Below are positions 52,538 through 60,740 of a stretch of 64,000 nucleotides of DNA, piece after piece. The notes beneath the pieces are model-generated. The model did not search any database and had not been told where the DNA came from. It worked only from the letters and a program-made list of their open reading frames with translations. Numbering within the stretch: position 1 is the stretch's first letter; each line of letters starts with the position of its first letter. Source of the stretch: Spirochaetota bacterium (GTDB lineage Bacteria; Spirochaetota; UBA4802; UBA5550); NCBI GenBank assembly GCA_016928865.1, contig JAFGJX010000070.1, positions 38,541 through 102,540 of the forward strand, in the 5' to 3' direction. The position numbers were made by a program, and so were the translations under genes.

Positions 52538-53805
52538 TCGATATCGGGAAGCTGTATTGCGGAGGAACATCCACCGGGGACTCTCTCCGGTACGGGACCG
52601 AGTCGGGACCGGATTGTCATGGCAACCGTCCTCACGAACAGGTGAAACTTGCGGCCGAGCGCAGGCCGATCGTGGTATGGAGCTCTACGCGCACCTGCAA
52701 TCTAAAATGCGTGCACTGCTACACGGATTCATCAAGCCAGAACTATCAGGGAGAGCTCACGACCGACGAGGCACGCGCCATGATACGCGATTGCGCCGGC
52801 TACAAGATCCCTTCGCTTCTTTTTTCCGGCGGCGAGCCTCTTATGCGAAAGGACATCCTGTCTCTCATAGAATACGCCGCGGCCAGGAATATACGTCCCG
52901 TGCTCTCAACAAACGGCACCCTCATCGAACGCACGACCGCGCAGAACCTGAAGGATGCCGGAATTGTCTATGTCGGCATCAGTCTCGACGGAATGGAAGA
53001 GACGAATGACCTCTTCCGGGGCGTCAAGGGAGCGTTCAAAAAGGCGATGAAAGGATTTGAAAACTGCACCGCGGTCGGCCAGCGGGTCGGGCTCAGGCTC
53101 ACCCTGACGAAGCGCAACTGTGAGGACCTCGACCGCATATTCGATTTCATAGAACATGAGGGAATAAATCGCGCATGCTTTTACCATCTTGTCTATTCAG
53201 GCAGGGGAGGGGAGATGTTCGCTGACGACCTCACGCACCGCGAGTCACGCAGAGCCCTTGATACGATCATTGCGCGGACCGATGATTTCTTCAGGCGCGG
53301 CCTCGATATAAACATACTGACGGTTGACAATCACGCCGATGGCGTTTATCTGTACCTGAAGCTCAGGGAACATGATGCGAGAAAGTCTGACGATGTATAC
53401 CGGCTCCTTTCCTGGAACGGAGGCGGCGCCTATTCATCAGGAGTCGGCATAGCAAATATTGACTTCTTCGGCAATGTCCATCCCGACCAGTTCTGGCAGG
53501 ACCATACCTTCGGGAACATTCGCGAGCGAAATTTCGGCGATATCTGGATGGATGAAAGCGACCCGCTGATGCACGGACTCAAGCACAAGGCGGAATATAT
53601 CAGGGGTCGATGCAGACTTTGCCGCTACCGCAGTCTCTGTACCGGATCGATGCGCGTGCGCGCCTTCAGAACGTACAATGACCCCTGGGCGCCGGATCCA
53701 CAATGCTATCTGTCTGACGATGAAATCGGCCTTGACGATGCAATGCGCAATGAGTTGATTCGATGTGGAGAGGTATATCCGATGCCAGAGGAGCTGAGAA
53801 GATAG
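52534..53805 (+). CDS. ahbC: AhbC, 12,18-didecarboxysiroheme deacetylase (radical SAM/SPASM)
   Basis: 423 residues from the ATG at 52534, which overlaps the ahbAB stop (ATGA) and gives the family-typical IGKLYCG start; an ATG seven codons earlier is also in frame. Radical-SAM motif CNLKCVHC, FSGGEP, then the NirJ1/AhbC signature regions YHLVYSGRGGEM and VDNHADG, and a C-terminal CRLCRYRSLCTGSMRVRA auxiliary cluster. It removes the acetate side chains to give Fe-coproporphyrin III. sirC follows with no gap. Confidence 0.87.
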   Translation: MIDIGKLYCGGTSTGDSLRYGTESGPDCHGNRPHEQVKLAAERRPIVVWSSTRTCNLKCVHCYTDSSSQNYQGELTTDEARAMIRDCAGYKIPSLLFSGGEPLMRKDILSLIEYAAARNIRPVLSTNGTLIERTTAQNLKDAGIVYVGISLDGMEETNDLFRGVKGAFKKAMKGFENCTAVGQRVGLRLTLTKRNCEDLDRIFDFIEHEGINRACFYHLVYSGRGGEMFADDLTHRESRRALDTIIARTDDFFRRGLDINILTVDNHADGVYLYLKLREHDARKSDDVYRLLSWNGGGAYSSGVGIANIDFFGNVHPDQFWQDHTFGNIRERNFGDIWMDESDPLMHGLKHKAEYIRGRCRLCRYRSLCTGSMRVRAFRTYNDPWAPDPQCYLSDDEIGLDDAMRNELIRCGEVYPMPEELRR

Positions 53806-54474
53806 ATGACCCTGTACCCGGCAATGCTTAATATATCTTCACGGAAGGTGGTTGTCATCGGGGGCGGATCAGTCGCGCTCAGAAAAGTCGAGGACCTTGT
53901 CCGTTGCGGCGCTCTGGTAACAGTCATTGCGCCTGACCTACATGAAACTATAGCTGCAATGCATGCAGCCGATCCTGACAGGGTTCAGGTTTTTCAGAGG
54001 CCGTATCGGCGTGGCGATCTGGAAGGCGCGCATATTGTGTTTGCCGCGTCAGGCGACGAGCGAGTTAATCATGAAGTGTTCCTCGAGGCCAATGAAAAAA
54101 AAATATTTATCAATGCCGTTGATGATCCGCAAAATTGCTCATTTTTCGTTCCCTCATGGTTTACCCGCGACGGACTGGTGATCTCGGTATCCACGAGCGG
54201 TATATCGCCGTCTCTGGCCGCCAAAATACGGAGGGATATTGAAAAGATCATCCCGGATTCGATAGAGCATATCCTTACGGCTCTGCAAACCGCAAGAATA
54301 ACTTTACGCGATGAAGAGTTTAAAACGCTTTCTTCAAACGAAAGGGGACATATTCTAAAAAAAATCGTCGATAACGACGACTTGTTATACGAATTGGTCA
54401 GGAGTTATAAGACTGATTCAGTATATAAATTTATCAGAAAAATCATTGTCAACGACCCCAAAGAAATCCCTTGA
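53806..54474 (+). CDS. sirC: Precorrin-2 dehydrogenase (Met8/SirC family)
   Basis: 222 residues. NAD-binding VVVIGGGSVALRKVEDLVRCGALVTVIAPDL, conserved NAVDDPQNCSFFVPSWFTRDGLVISVSTSGISPSLAAKIRRDIE, and a short C-terminal helical domain, as in SirC/CysG-N/Met8. It oxidises precorrin-2 to sirohydrochlorin. Whether it also inserts iron, as Met8 and CysG do, cannot be judged; no separate chelatase (sirB/cbiK) is in the window. Its ATG immediately follows the ahbC stop. Last gene of the heme operon. Confidence 0.93.
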   Translation: MTLYPAMLNISSRKVVVIGGGSVALRKVEDLVRCGALVTVIAPDLHETIAAMHAADPDRVQVFQRPYRRGDLEGAHIVFAASGDERVNHEVFLEANEKKIFINAVDDPQNCSFFVPSWFTRDGLVISVSTSGISPSLAAKIRRDIEKIIPDSIEHILTALQTARITLRDEEFKTLSSNERGHILKKIVDNDDLLYELVRSYKTDSVYKFIRKIIVNDPKEIP

Positions 54475-54512
54475 ACAAATGCTGTAATGTTGACCGAAAG
54501 TCTACAGTAACA

Positions 54513-54773
54513 CTATTCACCGTTTCTCTTGGGGCGCGCAACATTGACCCTGATATTCCGCCCGTCTACATCGGTACCGTTTAGCTTCTGGATTGCGGCC
54601 TCTGCTTCATCGTCATTGATCATTTCAACAAACCCGAATCCTTTTGATTTTCCTGAATCAGGATAACGGATTATTTTGACCGAAGAGACGTCTCCGTGCT
54701 GCTGGAACAGATTTTTCAGGGCATCATCAGTCATCTGATATGACAGATTCCCGGCGTAAATTTGTTTAGACAT
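54513..54773 (-). CDS. RRM-domain RNA-binding protein (Rbp-like)
   Basis: 86 residues from MSKQIYAGNL at 54773; a start four codons upstream is less typical. RNP2 is IYAGNL and RNP1 is KGFGFVEM, with the aromatic residues needed for RNA stacking, unlike the other RRM protein in the window. The form matches small glycine-poor bacterial RRM proteins, often cold-induced. A hairpin lies in the leader. Confidence 0.93.
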   Translation of the reverse strand: MSKQIYAGNLSYQMTDDALKNLFQQHGDVSSVKIIRYPDSGKSKGFGFVEMINDDEAEAAIQKLNGTDVDGRNIRVNVARPKRNGE

Positions 54774-55161
54774 ACCACACCTCATAAAAAAAATGTATCT
54801 TAAACCATTCCGAATAACAGCCCACGGAATGATTTAATTTCCTTTAATTATGATATATATGTGATTAACATTGGCAACATGATCGGGAGGGGAAATCTCT
54901 GTTTGGCAACATTCAAACGTTCAGGCGGAGTAATCGTATTTAGCTGGATACAAGGATAAATATGCTCCCCAATGCCCCCATTAAACCCCTGCAATCGCAA
55001 AGATTTTCAATAATGTGAAGATACTATTACATATTGTTAAATTCGTCAAGTATCTTTTTCCATGATAGTCTTGATATTTCAATTTTTATTGTCCTGAAAT
55101 ATGCTTGATAACATACGGCATGCGACTATATAATGTAAAAAAATATATACCCAGAGCCGAA
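54774..55161. other. Divergent intergenic region between RRM and GcvH-like genes
   Basis: About 390 bases with no convincing gene. A hairpin, CATTCCG (54806-54812) with CGGAATG (54825-54831), sits 33 bases before the RRM start and may control it. The remainder is AT-rich and could hold promoters for both genes. Confidence 0.6.
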
Positions 55162-55560
55162 ATGATCAAAATTCCTGAAGGGAGGAGATACTCCTCCCGA
55201 CATATCTGGATCGAGATGGATGACGAATTTATCGGCAGGTGCGGCATAACCGAAGAATGCCTTGCTGATTTGGGGTATATCTCTTTCGTAGATTTCCCCG
55301 AGGTGAACATGGAGATCAGAGCCGGTGAAAAGGTGGCCCGGCTTGAATCAGACATTGATCTGATAGATCTTCCTGCGCCGGTATCAGGCGTCATAGCTGA
55401 AATAAACAGTGAACTTGAGACTTCCCCGACAACTATAAACCGTGACCCATATGGAGATGGCTGGATATACAGGGTGGAAGTCAAGGAGCCTGTAGAATTT
55501 CTCGATCTGATGGATCAGAATGAGTACGATGACTTTCTAATATCCGGAGGAGACATATAA
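55162..55560 (+). CDS. GcvH-like lipoyl-domain protein without the lipoylated lysine
   Basis: 132 residues from the ATG at 55162 (MIKIPEGRRYSSRHIW), which aligns with GcvH starts; in-frame TTG (55105) and ATG (55120) lie upstream. The H-protein fold is clear: GITEECLADLGYISFVDFPEV, IRAGEKVARLES, PAPVSGVIAEINSELE and NRDPYGDGWIYRV. The lipoyl lysine in the usual ESVKAVSDLYAPVSG is Ile65 (ESDIDLIDLPAPVSG), so it cannot be lipoylated there. No gcvT/gcvP is adjacent. Probably a non-catalytic carrier-like or binding protein. Confidence 0.75.
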   Translation: MIKIPEGRRYSSRHIWIEMDDEFIGRCGITEECLADLGYISFVDFPEVNMEIRAGEKVARLESDIDLIDLPAPVSGVIAEINSELETSPTTINRDPYGDGWIYRVEVKEPVEFLDLMDQNEYDDFLISGGDI

Positions 55561-55673
55561 CCGTTTTATATTTTATTATCATAAAAAAATGCACTTGATT
55601 TTTATTTACCGGTATGCAACATATTATAGAGTCGCATGCATAGATTTCAATAAACATGAAGGTGGAGCCGCAT

Positions 55674-55988
55674 ATGAAATTTGAGATGTTGATCCAGAAC
55701 GTATTTGTCCTGTTCGTCATATCAGTGATCATGGAGTCGTGCGTAATGGCCATTTTTTCACTGACAGCGCTCAAGGACACCTATGAGACTCGTCCTGTAC
55801 AGATCGCTCGTGACACCATCATCGTTCTTCTCGCGGTAGCGCTATGCTACAAGGTGGATATCTTCAGCCTGTTCAAGGGGACCGGCATACACCTCCATAA
55901 ATATCTTGATACAGCAATCAGCGCGCTGTTGCTGGTCAGACTCACAAACCTGGTAGGAGATTTCTTCAATAAGCTCAGACGCGGATGA
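55674..55988 (+). CDS. Small membrane protein, unknown function
   Basis: 104 residues from the ATG at 55674, preceded by AGGTGGAG; an in-frame ATG six codons earlier has none. Hydrophobic segments at about 8-28, 45-60 and 84-98, with charged loops and a basic C terminus (NKLRRG). I do not recognise a family. Possibly in the same transcript as the GcvH-like gene 113 bases upstream. Confidence 0.6.
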   Translation: MKFEMLIQNVFVLFVISVIMESCVMAIFSLTALKDTYETRPVQIARDTIIVLLAVALCYKVDIFSLFKGTGIHLHKYLDTAISALLLVRLTNLVGDFFNKLRRG

Positions 55989-56055
55989 GCGCCAACTTCC
56001 GATAAGATATATTATGTCTCATAGAGGTTTTTTCAGTAAATGCTGATATAGCTTG

Positions 56056-56541
56056 TTAGTGTCTGTACCGCAAGAGCGACACCGCATAGCATGCAATTCC
56101 TTCCCCCCTGCCGGTAAAACCAAGTCCCTCGGTGGTTTTGCCCTTGATGCCTATTTGTAACGGCTCAATGGAGAGCGCACGTGATATATTGTTTTTCATG
56201 TCTTCAATGTGCGGCGCTATTTTCGGCTCCTGGCACACGACAACAGAATCAATATTGATTATTGACAACCCGCGGCCCGATATTCTGGAACGTACATCTT
56301 CGAGAAGAACTATGCTTTTGATGTCTTTATACGCAGTGTCTGAGTCTGGAAATAATTGTCCGATATCAGCCATCCCCGCAGCCCCGAGAATAGAATCGAT
56401 AATGGCGTGGACCAGGACATCCGCATCCGAATGCCCCCCCAGACCGAACCGGTAATCTATTTTTTTGCCGCCAAGGACAAGATCTCGCCCCTGAACAAAC
56501 GGGTGAACGTCGAAACCGTTTCCTATGCGGATGTTATCCAT
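56056..56541 (-). CDS. ispF: 2-C-methyl-D-erythritol 2,4-cyclodiphosphate synthase
   Basis: 161 residues. Zinc-binding GNGFDVHPF and [22 protein letters not shown], and the C-terminal [24 protein letters not shown], are standard for IspF. Fifth step of the MEP isoprenoid pathway. The STAS gene on the same strand ends 6 bases upstream, so they share a transcript. Confidence 0.97.
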   Translation of the reverse strand: MDNIRIGNGFDVHPFVQGRDLVLGGKKIDYRFGLGGHSDADVLVHAIIDSILGAAGMADIGQLFPDSDTAYKDIKSIVLLEDVRSRISGRGLSIINIDSVVVCQEPKIAPHIEDMKNNISRALSIEPLQIGIKGKTTEGLGFTGRGEGIACYAVSLLRYRH

Positions 56542-56547
56542 TGGCGT

Positions 56548-56847
56548 TTACATCTCGAATACGTCTGAAAGAGAACTCAATTTTAAAACGTTCAGGACTT
56601 TAGCGCTGACCCTGGTTATATTCAACGATTTCCCTTTCTTCTTCTGCAGCTTTAAAAGACTGATCAATACTCCAACACCCGAGGAATCAATATAGTCAAC
56701 TTTTGAAAGATCAATTTCGATGTTCTTCTGCGTGGAATGCCCTATTTCAAAAAGCTTTTCCTTAAAACTCTTTATGGTCATCATTTCGATATCGCCAACG
56801 ACACTGATACTGACAATTGACGCGTCTTCTTTAATTTCAATATCCAT
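56548..56847 (-). CDS. STAS-domain anti-sigma-factor antagonist-like protein
   Basis: 99 residues, one STAS domain: IVSISVVGDIEMMTIKSFKEKL, and the phosphorylatable Ser motif VDYIDSSGVGVLISL, as in SpoIIAA/RsbV. Its kinase partner would be a GHKL protein; one candidate is encoded at 22218-22868. Ribosome-binding site GGAGATG. Confidence 0.9.
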   Translation of the reverse strand: MDIEIKEDASIVSISVVGDIEMMTIKSFKEKLFEIGHSTQKNIEIDLSKVDYIDSSGVGVLISLLKLQKKKGKSLNITRVSAKVLNVLKLSSLSDVFEM

Positions 56848-56881
56848 AAAGGTACATCTCCATGTTAGCCTGTGATATCCC

Positions 56882-56900
56882 GATGAGTGCAGGACTCATC
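56882..56900. repeat. Short hairpin between STAS gene and recJ
   Basis: GATGAGT-GCAGG-ACTCATC is a perfect 7-base stem, in the leader of the STAS gene and downstream of recJ on the same strand. No U tract follows on the minus strand. Function uncertain. Confidence 0.4.
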
Positions 56901-57066
56901 TCCGGCCTGGATACGCATGACATCCCTGTCAGAGCCGGTTGCCCATTATACAATGAATCATGTATCAATACAGTCAGAGCAAATAACTATCATTAAATTA
57001 TATTCCCGGGAAAACACAAGTCAAACATAAATTTTAATAAATAGTCCAAAAATTATGCAGGTCATG

Positions 57067-59115
57067 TCATTGGCTTGAGCAGGTAATATCGAGGAGTATC
57101 ATTCGTGGCGATATGACACCGTTATATCTGTTATTCTCAAGCCGATACACGACATCAATCGGTTTTCCATCCTCAAAATATTTACGCATCATATCTCCCT
57201 TGCCCCATCCAATGGCAGCCAGGGGATTCCCTCTCGACACACTGTACTTGCCATGGTCTTTCCCGAATTGCATGAAAGATTCAAATTCAGCCTGCCTGCT
57301 TATAAAAATCGGTTCGCTATTCCCGCTTCCAAACGGATCAAGCCGGTAGAGGTCATTAATGAATGCGACATCGATTATACCCAGTTCAAGCTCGCGCTCG
57401 TACAATGCAGTTTCGGCACACTCCCCACTATCGCGCATGGCACGATCGACAAGACCGATAATCTCGTCAATGGATTCAGCCTGTGCGGTAAATCCAAAAG
57501 CGTTCTCATGGCCCCCTATTCTTTCGAATCGATCGCTGAAGCCGTCTATGAGGCTGAAAAATTTCATGCCGCTGCGTGATCTGCCTGATCCTTTGATTGT
57601 TCCGTTTTTGCCGGGATAGGCTGCAACGATAACAGGCTTTCCGGAGGAATCAGAGATCCTGTTGGCGATCAGACCGGCAAAACCATCAGGAATATTCTCT
57701 GTCTTGATATAGATCAGGCCCCCTGACGAGTCGAGGTTTCCGGTGCCGATATCATCCATGGCCCTGGCGCAAAAATCATTGATAAAATTGCGCCTGCTTT
57801 CGTTGAGGCTTTTTATTTCACCGATAACAGATTCCAGCACAACCTGATCCTTTTCGATGAAGAATTTGACCGTGAGCTCGGTTTTACCCATGCGTCCCGG
57901 GGTATTGAGCAAGGGCGCAATGGTCCATCCAACGCTCCTTGTCGTTATGGCATCCTGATTCACCAGGGCCGATATTCTCCTGTGCTTGACTCGGTTAAGC
58001 GCGGCAATTCCGTTTTTTACAATAACTCGATTTTCGCCAACAAGCGGGACCACGTCCGCAATCGTACCCAGCGCGACAAGGCCTATGACGGAACCGATAA
58101 ACTCTTTGATCTTGTCCGAGCCAGCCAGCTGTGTCTCCATAAATATTCTGTTGAGCATGCCAATGCCGGTGCCATGTATTACAATATTGATTCCCAGCAG
58201 GTCGCAGATTCCCTGAGTTGATGGCTGGTCGGTCTTCAAGATTCTGTTCACGAAATCGAGGAATCGATAGATTGTTATGCTATTATTATTCCCTCTCAAA
58301 GGTTCCATGAGGATTGGGTCATCAACCAGGGCAATGCAGTCTTCAGTTATAGAGGTCAAAGAGTTATCGACCTGATCGCGCGAAAAGCCCCGCTCGATTG
58401 ACTCGATGATACAGTCACGTATCCTTGATACCGAATAGCCTCCCGATTCTTTGGCTATGAGGATAAATAGCTTTTTAAACGACGGCAAGTAGCTCATGAG
58501 GAGAGCATGGCACAGTTTGAACGCGACCCCTACTCCGGCAAGCCCGCTGAATGGGTAGGCACTCGCGGACAGGCGGGGATTTACGACAATAGCATCCGGC
58601 AGCTCATTGTCCTGCTCATGGTGATCGGTCACGATAACATCGATGCCGATCGATCGCGCATAGGCAATTTCCGCAACATCCCTGGTACCCGAATCCACCG
58701 TAATGACAAGCGAAACCCCGTTTTCTTTGAACTCATCAATCATCTCTCCGGTAAGTCCGTAACTCTCATCATCCTTCAGGTACCTGAGGTATGGGGTGAT
58801 TTTGAGGCGCTCCAGCAGATGGTACAATACCGCAAGCGATGTAATTCCGTCGAGATCAGAATCTGCGAAGATCCCAATTTTTTCCTTAGCTTCAAGGGCC
58901 AACCTGAGGCGGTTAACCGCCTGATACATGCCATCCAACATGTAAGGACTGTGCATATCCGAGAGACGGGGCGATAGGAATGAATCAATGACAGCCGGGG
59001 TATTAATGCCCCGCGCATGGAGGATTTCAACGATTACCGGATGCAATCCGAAAAGCGACGAATGGTCTTCTACACTACCTTGAATCCTTTCAAATTTTGA
59101 ATTAGCGGCATTCAT
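57067..59115 (-). CDS. recJ: Single-stranded-DNA exonuclease RecJ
   Basis: 682 residues from the ATG at 59115, four bases past the RNase H stop; the frame is open 27 codons earlier inside that gene. DHH phosphoesterase motifs: IFADSDLDGITS, VITVDSGT and IVTDHHE, then DHHA1-type GGHENAFGFTA. RecJ degrades 5'-ended single strands in RecF-pathway recombination and base-excision/mismatch repair. A large insert at about residues 220-330 (between DHH and the mid domain) is longer than in compact RecJ. Confidence 0.93.
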   Translation of the reverse strand: MNAANSKFERIQGSVEDHSSLFGLHPVIVEILHARGINTPAVIDSFLSPRLSDMHSPYMLDGMYQAVNRLRLALEAKEKIGIFADSDLDGITSLAVLYHLLERLKITPYLRYLKDDESYGLTGEMIDEFKENGVSLVITVDSGTRDVAEIAYARSIGIDVIVTDHHEQDNELPDAIVVNPRLSASAYPFSGLAGVGVAFKLCHALLMSYLPSFKKLFILIAKESGGYSVSRIRDCIIESIERGFSRDQVDNSLTSITEDCIALVDDPILMEPLRGNNNSITIYRFLDFVNRILKTDQPSTQGICDLLGINIVIHGTGIGMLNRIFMETQLAGSDKIKEFIGSVIGLVALGTIADVVPLVGENRVIVKNGIAALNRVKHRRISALVNQDAITTRSVGWTIAPLLNTPGRMGKTELTVKFFIEKDQVVLESVIGEIKSLNESRRNFINDFCARAMDDIGTGNLDSSGGLIYIKTENIPDGFAGLIANRISDSSGKPVIVAAYPGKNGTIKGSGRSRSGMKFFSLIDGFSDRFERIGGHENAFGFTAQAESIDEIIGLVDRAMRDSGECAETALYERELELGIIDVAFINDLYRLDPFGSGNSEPIFISRQAEFESFMQFGKDHGKYSVSRGNPLAAIGWGKGDMMRKYFEDGKPIDVVYRLENNRYNGVISPRMILLDITCSSQ

Positions 59116-59119
59116 AAGG

Positions 59120-59791
59120 CTACTGCGTCGCCTTTTTCGCCAGATAATCAGCCTTGTCATTTTGAGCGCGTGGAATATGTTCAATTTTGCAGTCACTGAC
59201 AGAATGCAGTAGTGAAACCGCCTGTTCGTGAAGTTTTTTCATCTGGTCATTTTTAACCTTGTACTCGCCGTTGAGCTGTTTAACGACAAGCTCGGAGTCG
59301 GTCCGTATCTTAACCGCGCTTGCCTTGAAATAGAGCGCGATCTTCAGGGCGCGGATAAGGGCGGTGTATTCGGCAAAGTTGTTGGTCCGTTTCCCGATAT
59401 ACGAAGATATTTTACCGACCTGCCGGCCTTCATGGTCAAGAATCACGATTCCAATTCCAGCGGGGCCAGGATTGCCGCTCGATGCGCCGTCTATATACAT
59501 GGTGAGCGTGGAATTGAGCGGGACCGATGACAGTTCAGCGCCCTCAAACAGGACCTGTTCGGGCGATCGTTCTGAATAATCGGCTCCTCCGCGTTCATCT
59601 TCTGATTCATATGATTTTTTTATAATTACTTTTTTGTGTCCGAGCTGCTTCTCATATCTGTTCAGTATTGTGATGGCTGATTCAATGACCTTCACGACAT
59701 CATTGACCCCGCAATCCGCCAGCTCTGCTATCTTTTCAAGACTCTTTCCTTCGGCAAGGAGCTTGAGTACCCTGTCAATACTTAAAAGCAT
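59120..59791 (-). CDS. RNase H-domain protein with N-terminal HTH-like segment
   Basis: 223 residues. Residues 5-37 resemble a helix-turn-helix (DRVLKLLAEGKSLEKIAELADCGVNDVVKVI), then a charged linker. The RNase HI/reverse-transcriptase-like fold (96-223) has all four acidic residues: D101 in YIDGASSGNPGP, E141 in NNFAEYTAL, D165 in RTDSELVVKQLNG and D215 in HIPRAQNDKADYLA. It should degrade RNA in RNA-DNA hybrids. recJ follows directly; a zinc-ribbon protein precedes it by 44 bases on the same strand. Confidence 0.85.
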   Translation of the reverse strand: MLLSIDRVLKLLAEGKSLEKIAELADCGVNDVVKVIESAITILNRYEKQLGHKKVIIKKSYESEDERGGADYSERSPEQVLFEGAELSSVPLNSTLTMYIDGASSGNPGPAGIGIVILDHEGRQVGKISSYIGKRTNNFAEYTALIRALKIALYFKASAVKIRTDSELVVKQLNGEYKVKNDQMKKLHEQAVSLLHSVSDCKIEHIPRAQNDKADYLAKKATQ

Positions 59792-59835
59792 ATGAAAATC
59801 CTCTTTACAGAAATACGGCGCAAGCCGATCCGCAA

Positions 59836-60537
59836 TTAATCTCGATATATAAATTTACCGCAATTGGTGCATGCTACAACTTTATCGTCCTTGCCCGCAT
59901 CAATAGCCAGATACGAGGGGATCTTGAAATTACAGTACCCGCAGATTTCACCTTCAACCCTGGCGATTGCGGTTCCATCCCTGGATTTGATTATTTTTAG
60001 GAACCTGGACCTGTACGGCGTACCCAGGGTTTGCGCGACAGAATTGAATTTTTCTTCGTTTTCAGTAAAAATCGCATGATGCACGCGGTCTTCTTCCTCA
60101 AATTTTTGTGCGGCACTCGTAAGGGATTGCTCATTTGCATCGACGGACTCCTGGAGAAGCCGGTGCTGCTTCTCCAGTGCATCCAGCGTGTCAATCATTC
60201 CAAGTGTTTTATCCTCCAAGGCGTCGATATCAAGTGAAAGCAGGTCGATCTCCTTTTCAAGGGCCTGGAGCTCTTTTTCCGTCGTAATGATCTTTCTGCG
60301 CTCATCAAGCTTCTTCTTTCGATCTGATTTTTCAGCAATGGAGAGCTCGTCCGCCTTTATGCCGCTTTTCAACTCCATTATCTTACGAGTGCTGTCCGCC
60401 AGTGCCGCTTTTTCTGCATCGAGACCCCTTCCCTGAGCCCTGAGGGCGGCAGCGTGACGGTCAATCGTATCGCGGGCTGAAAGGACCTTATTCCAGAGTC
60501 CCTGCATCTCCAGCATTATTGCAATTTCCTTATTCAT
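59836..60537 (-). CDS. Coiled-coil zinc-ribbon protein (DUF164/CT398-like)
   Basis: 233 residues. Residues about 10-150 form an extended coiled coil of Glu/Lys/Leu-rich helices; the C terminus has a four-Cys zinc ribbon, CGYCNFKIP and CTNCGKFIYR. Family members in chlamydiae interact with flagellar/type III parts, but general roles are unresolved. First gene of a unit with RNase H and recJ, which hints at a nucleic-acid role. Confidence 0.85.
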   Translation of the reverse strand: MNKEIAIMLEMQGLWNKVLSARDTIDRHAAALRAQGRGLDAEKAALADSTRKIMELKSGIKADELSIAEKSDRKKKLDERRKIITTEKELQALEKEIDLLSLDIDALEDKTLGMIDTLDALEKQHRLLQESVDANEQSLTSAAQKFEEEDRVHHAIFTENEEKFNSVAQTLGTPYRSRFLKIIKSRDGTAIARVEGEICGYCNFKIPSYLAIDAGKDDKVVACTNCGKFIYRD

Positions 60538-60740
60538 CTTCGTGCAGCGGCCATTTGTTTTAATTTTGTATCACATTGTCAGGAACAGTCATAAGCAGTT
60601 CCCGTTCATTTGATGCGTATCATGATTATACGATTACAAACCACTGATCGTAAAATATTTTTCGCTGTTTGCGAAAATATATCGTTGTCATCTATTATGG
60701 GGTCGGCGCAGTCGTGTCAATATAAAAATTATGTCATATG

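Noticed and set aside
50418..53805. Heme d1 (nirJ/nirDL) biosynthesis instead of heme b
   Set aside because: No nirS, nirF, nirN or nirE-specific context; both NirJ1- and NirJ2-like proteins with the whole early pathway fit the Ahb route better.
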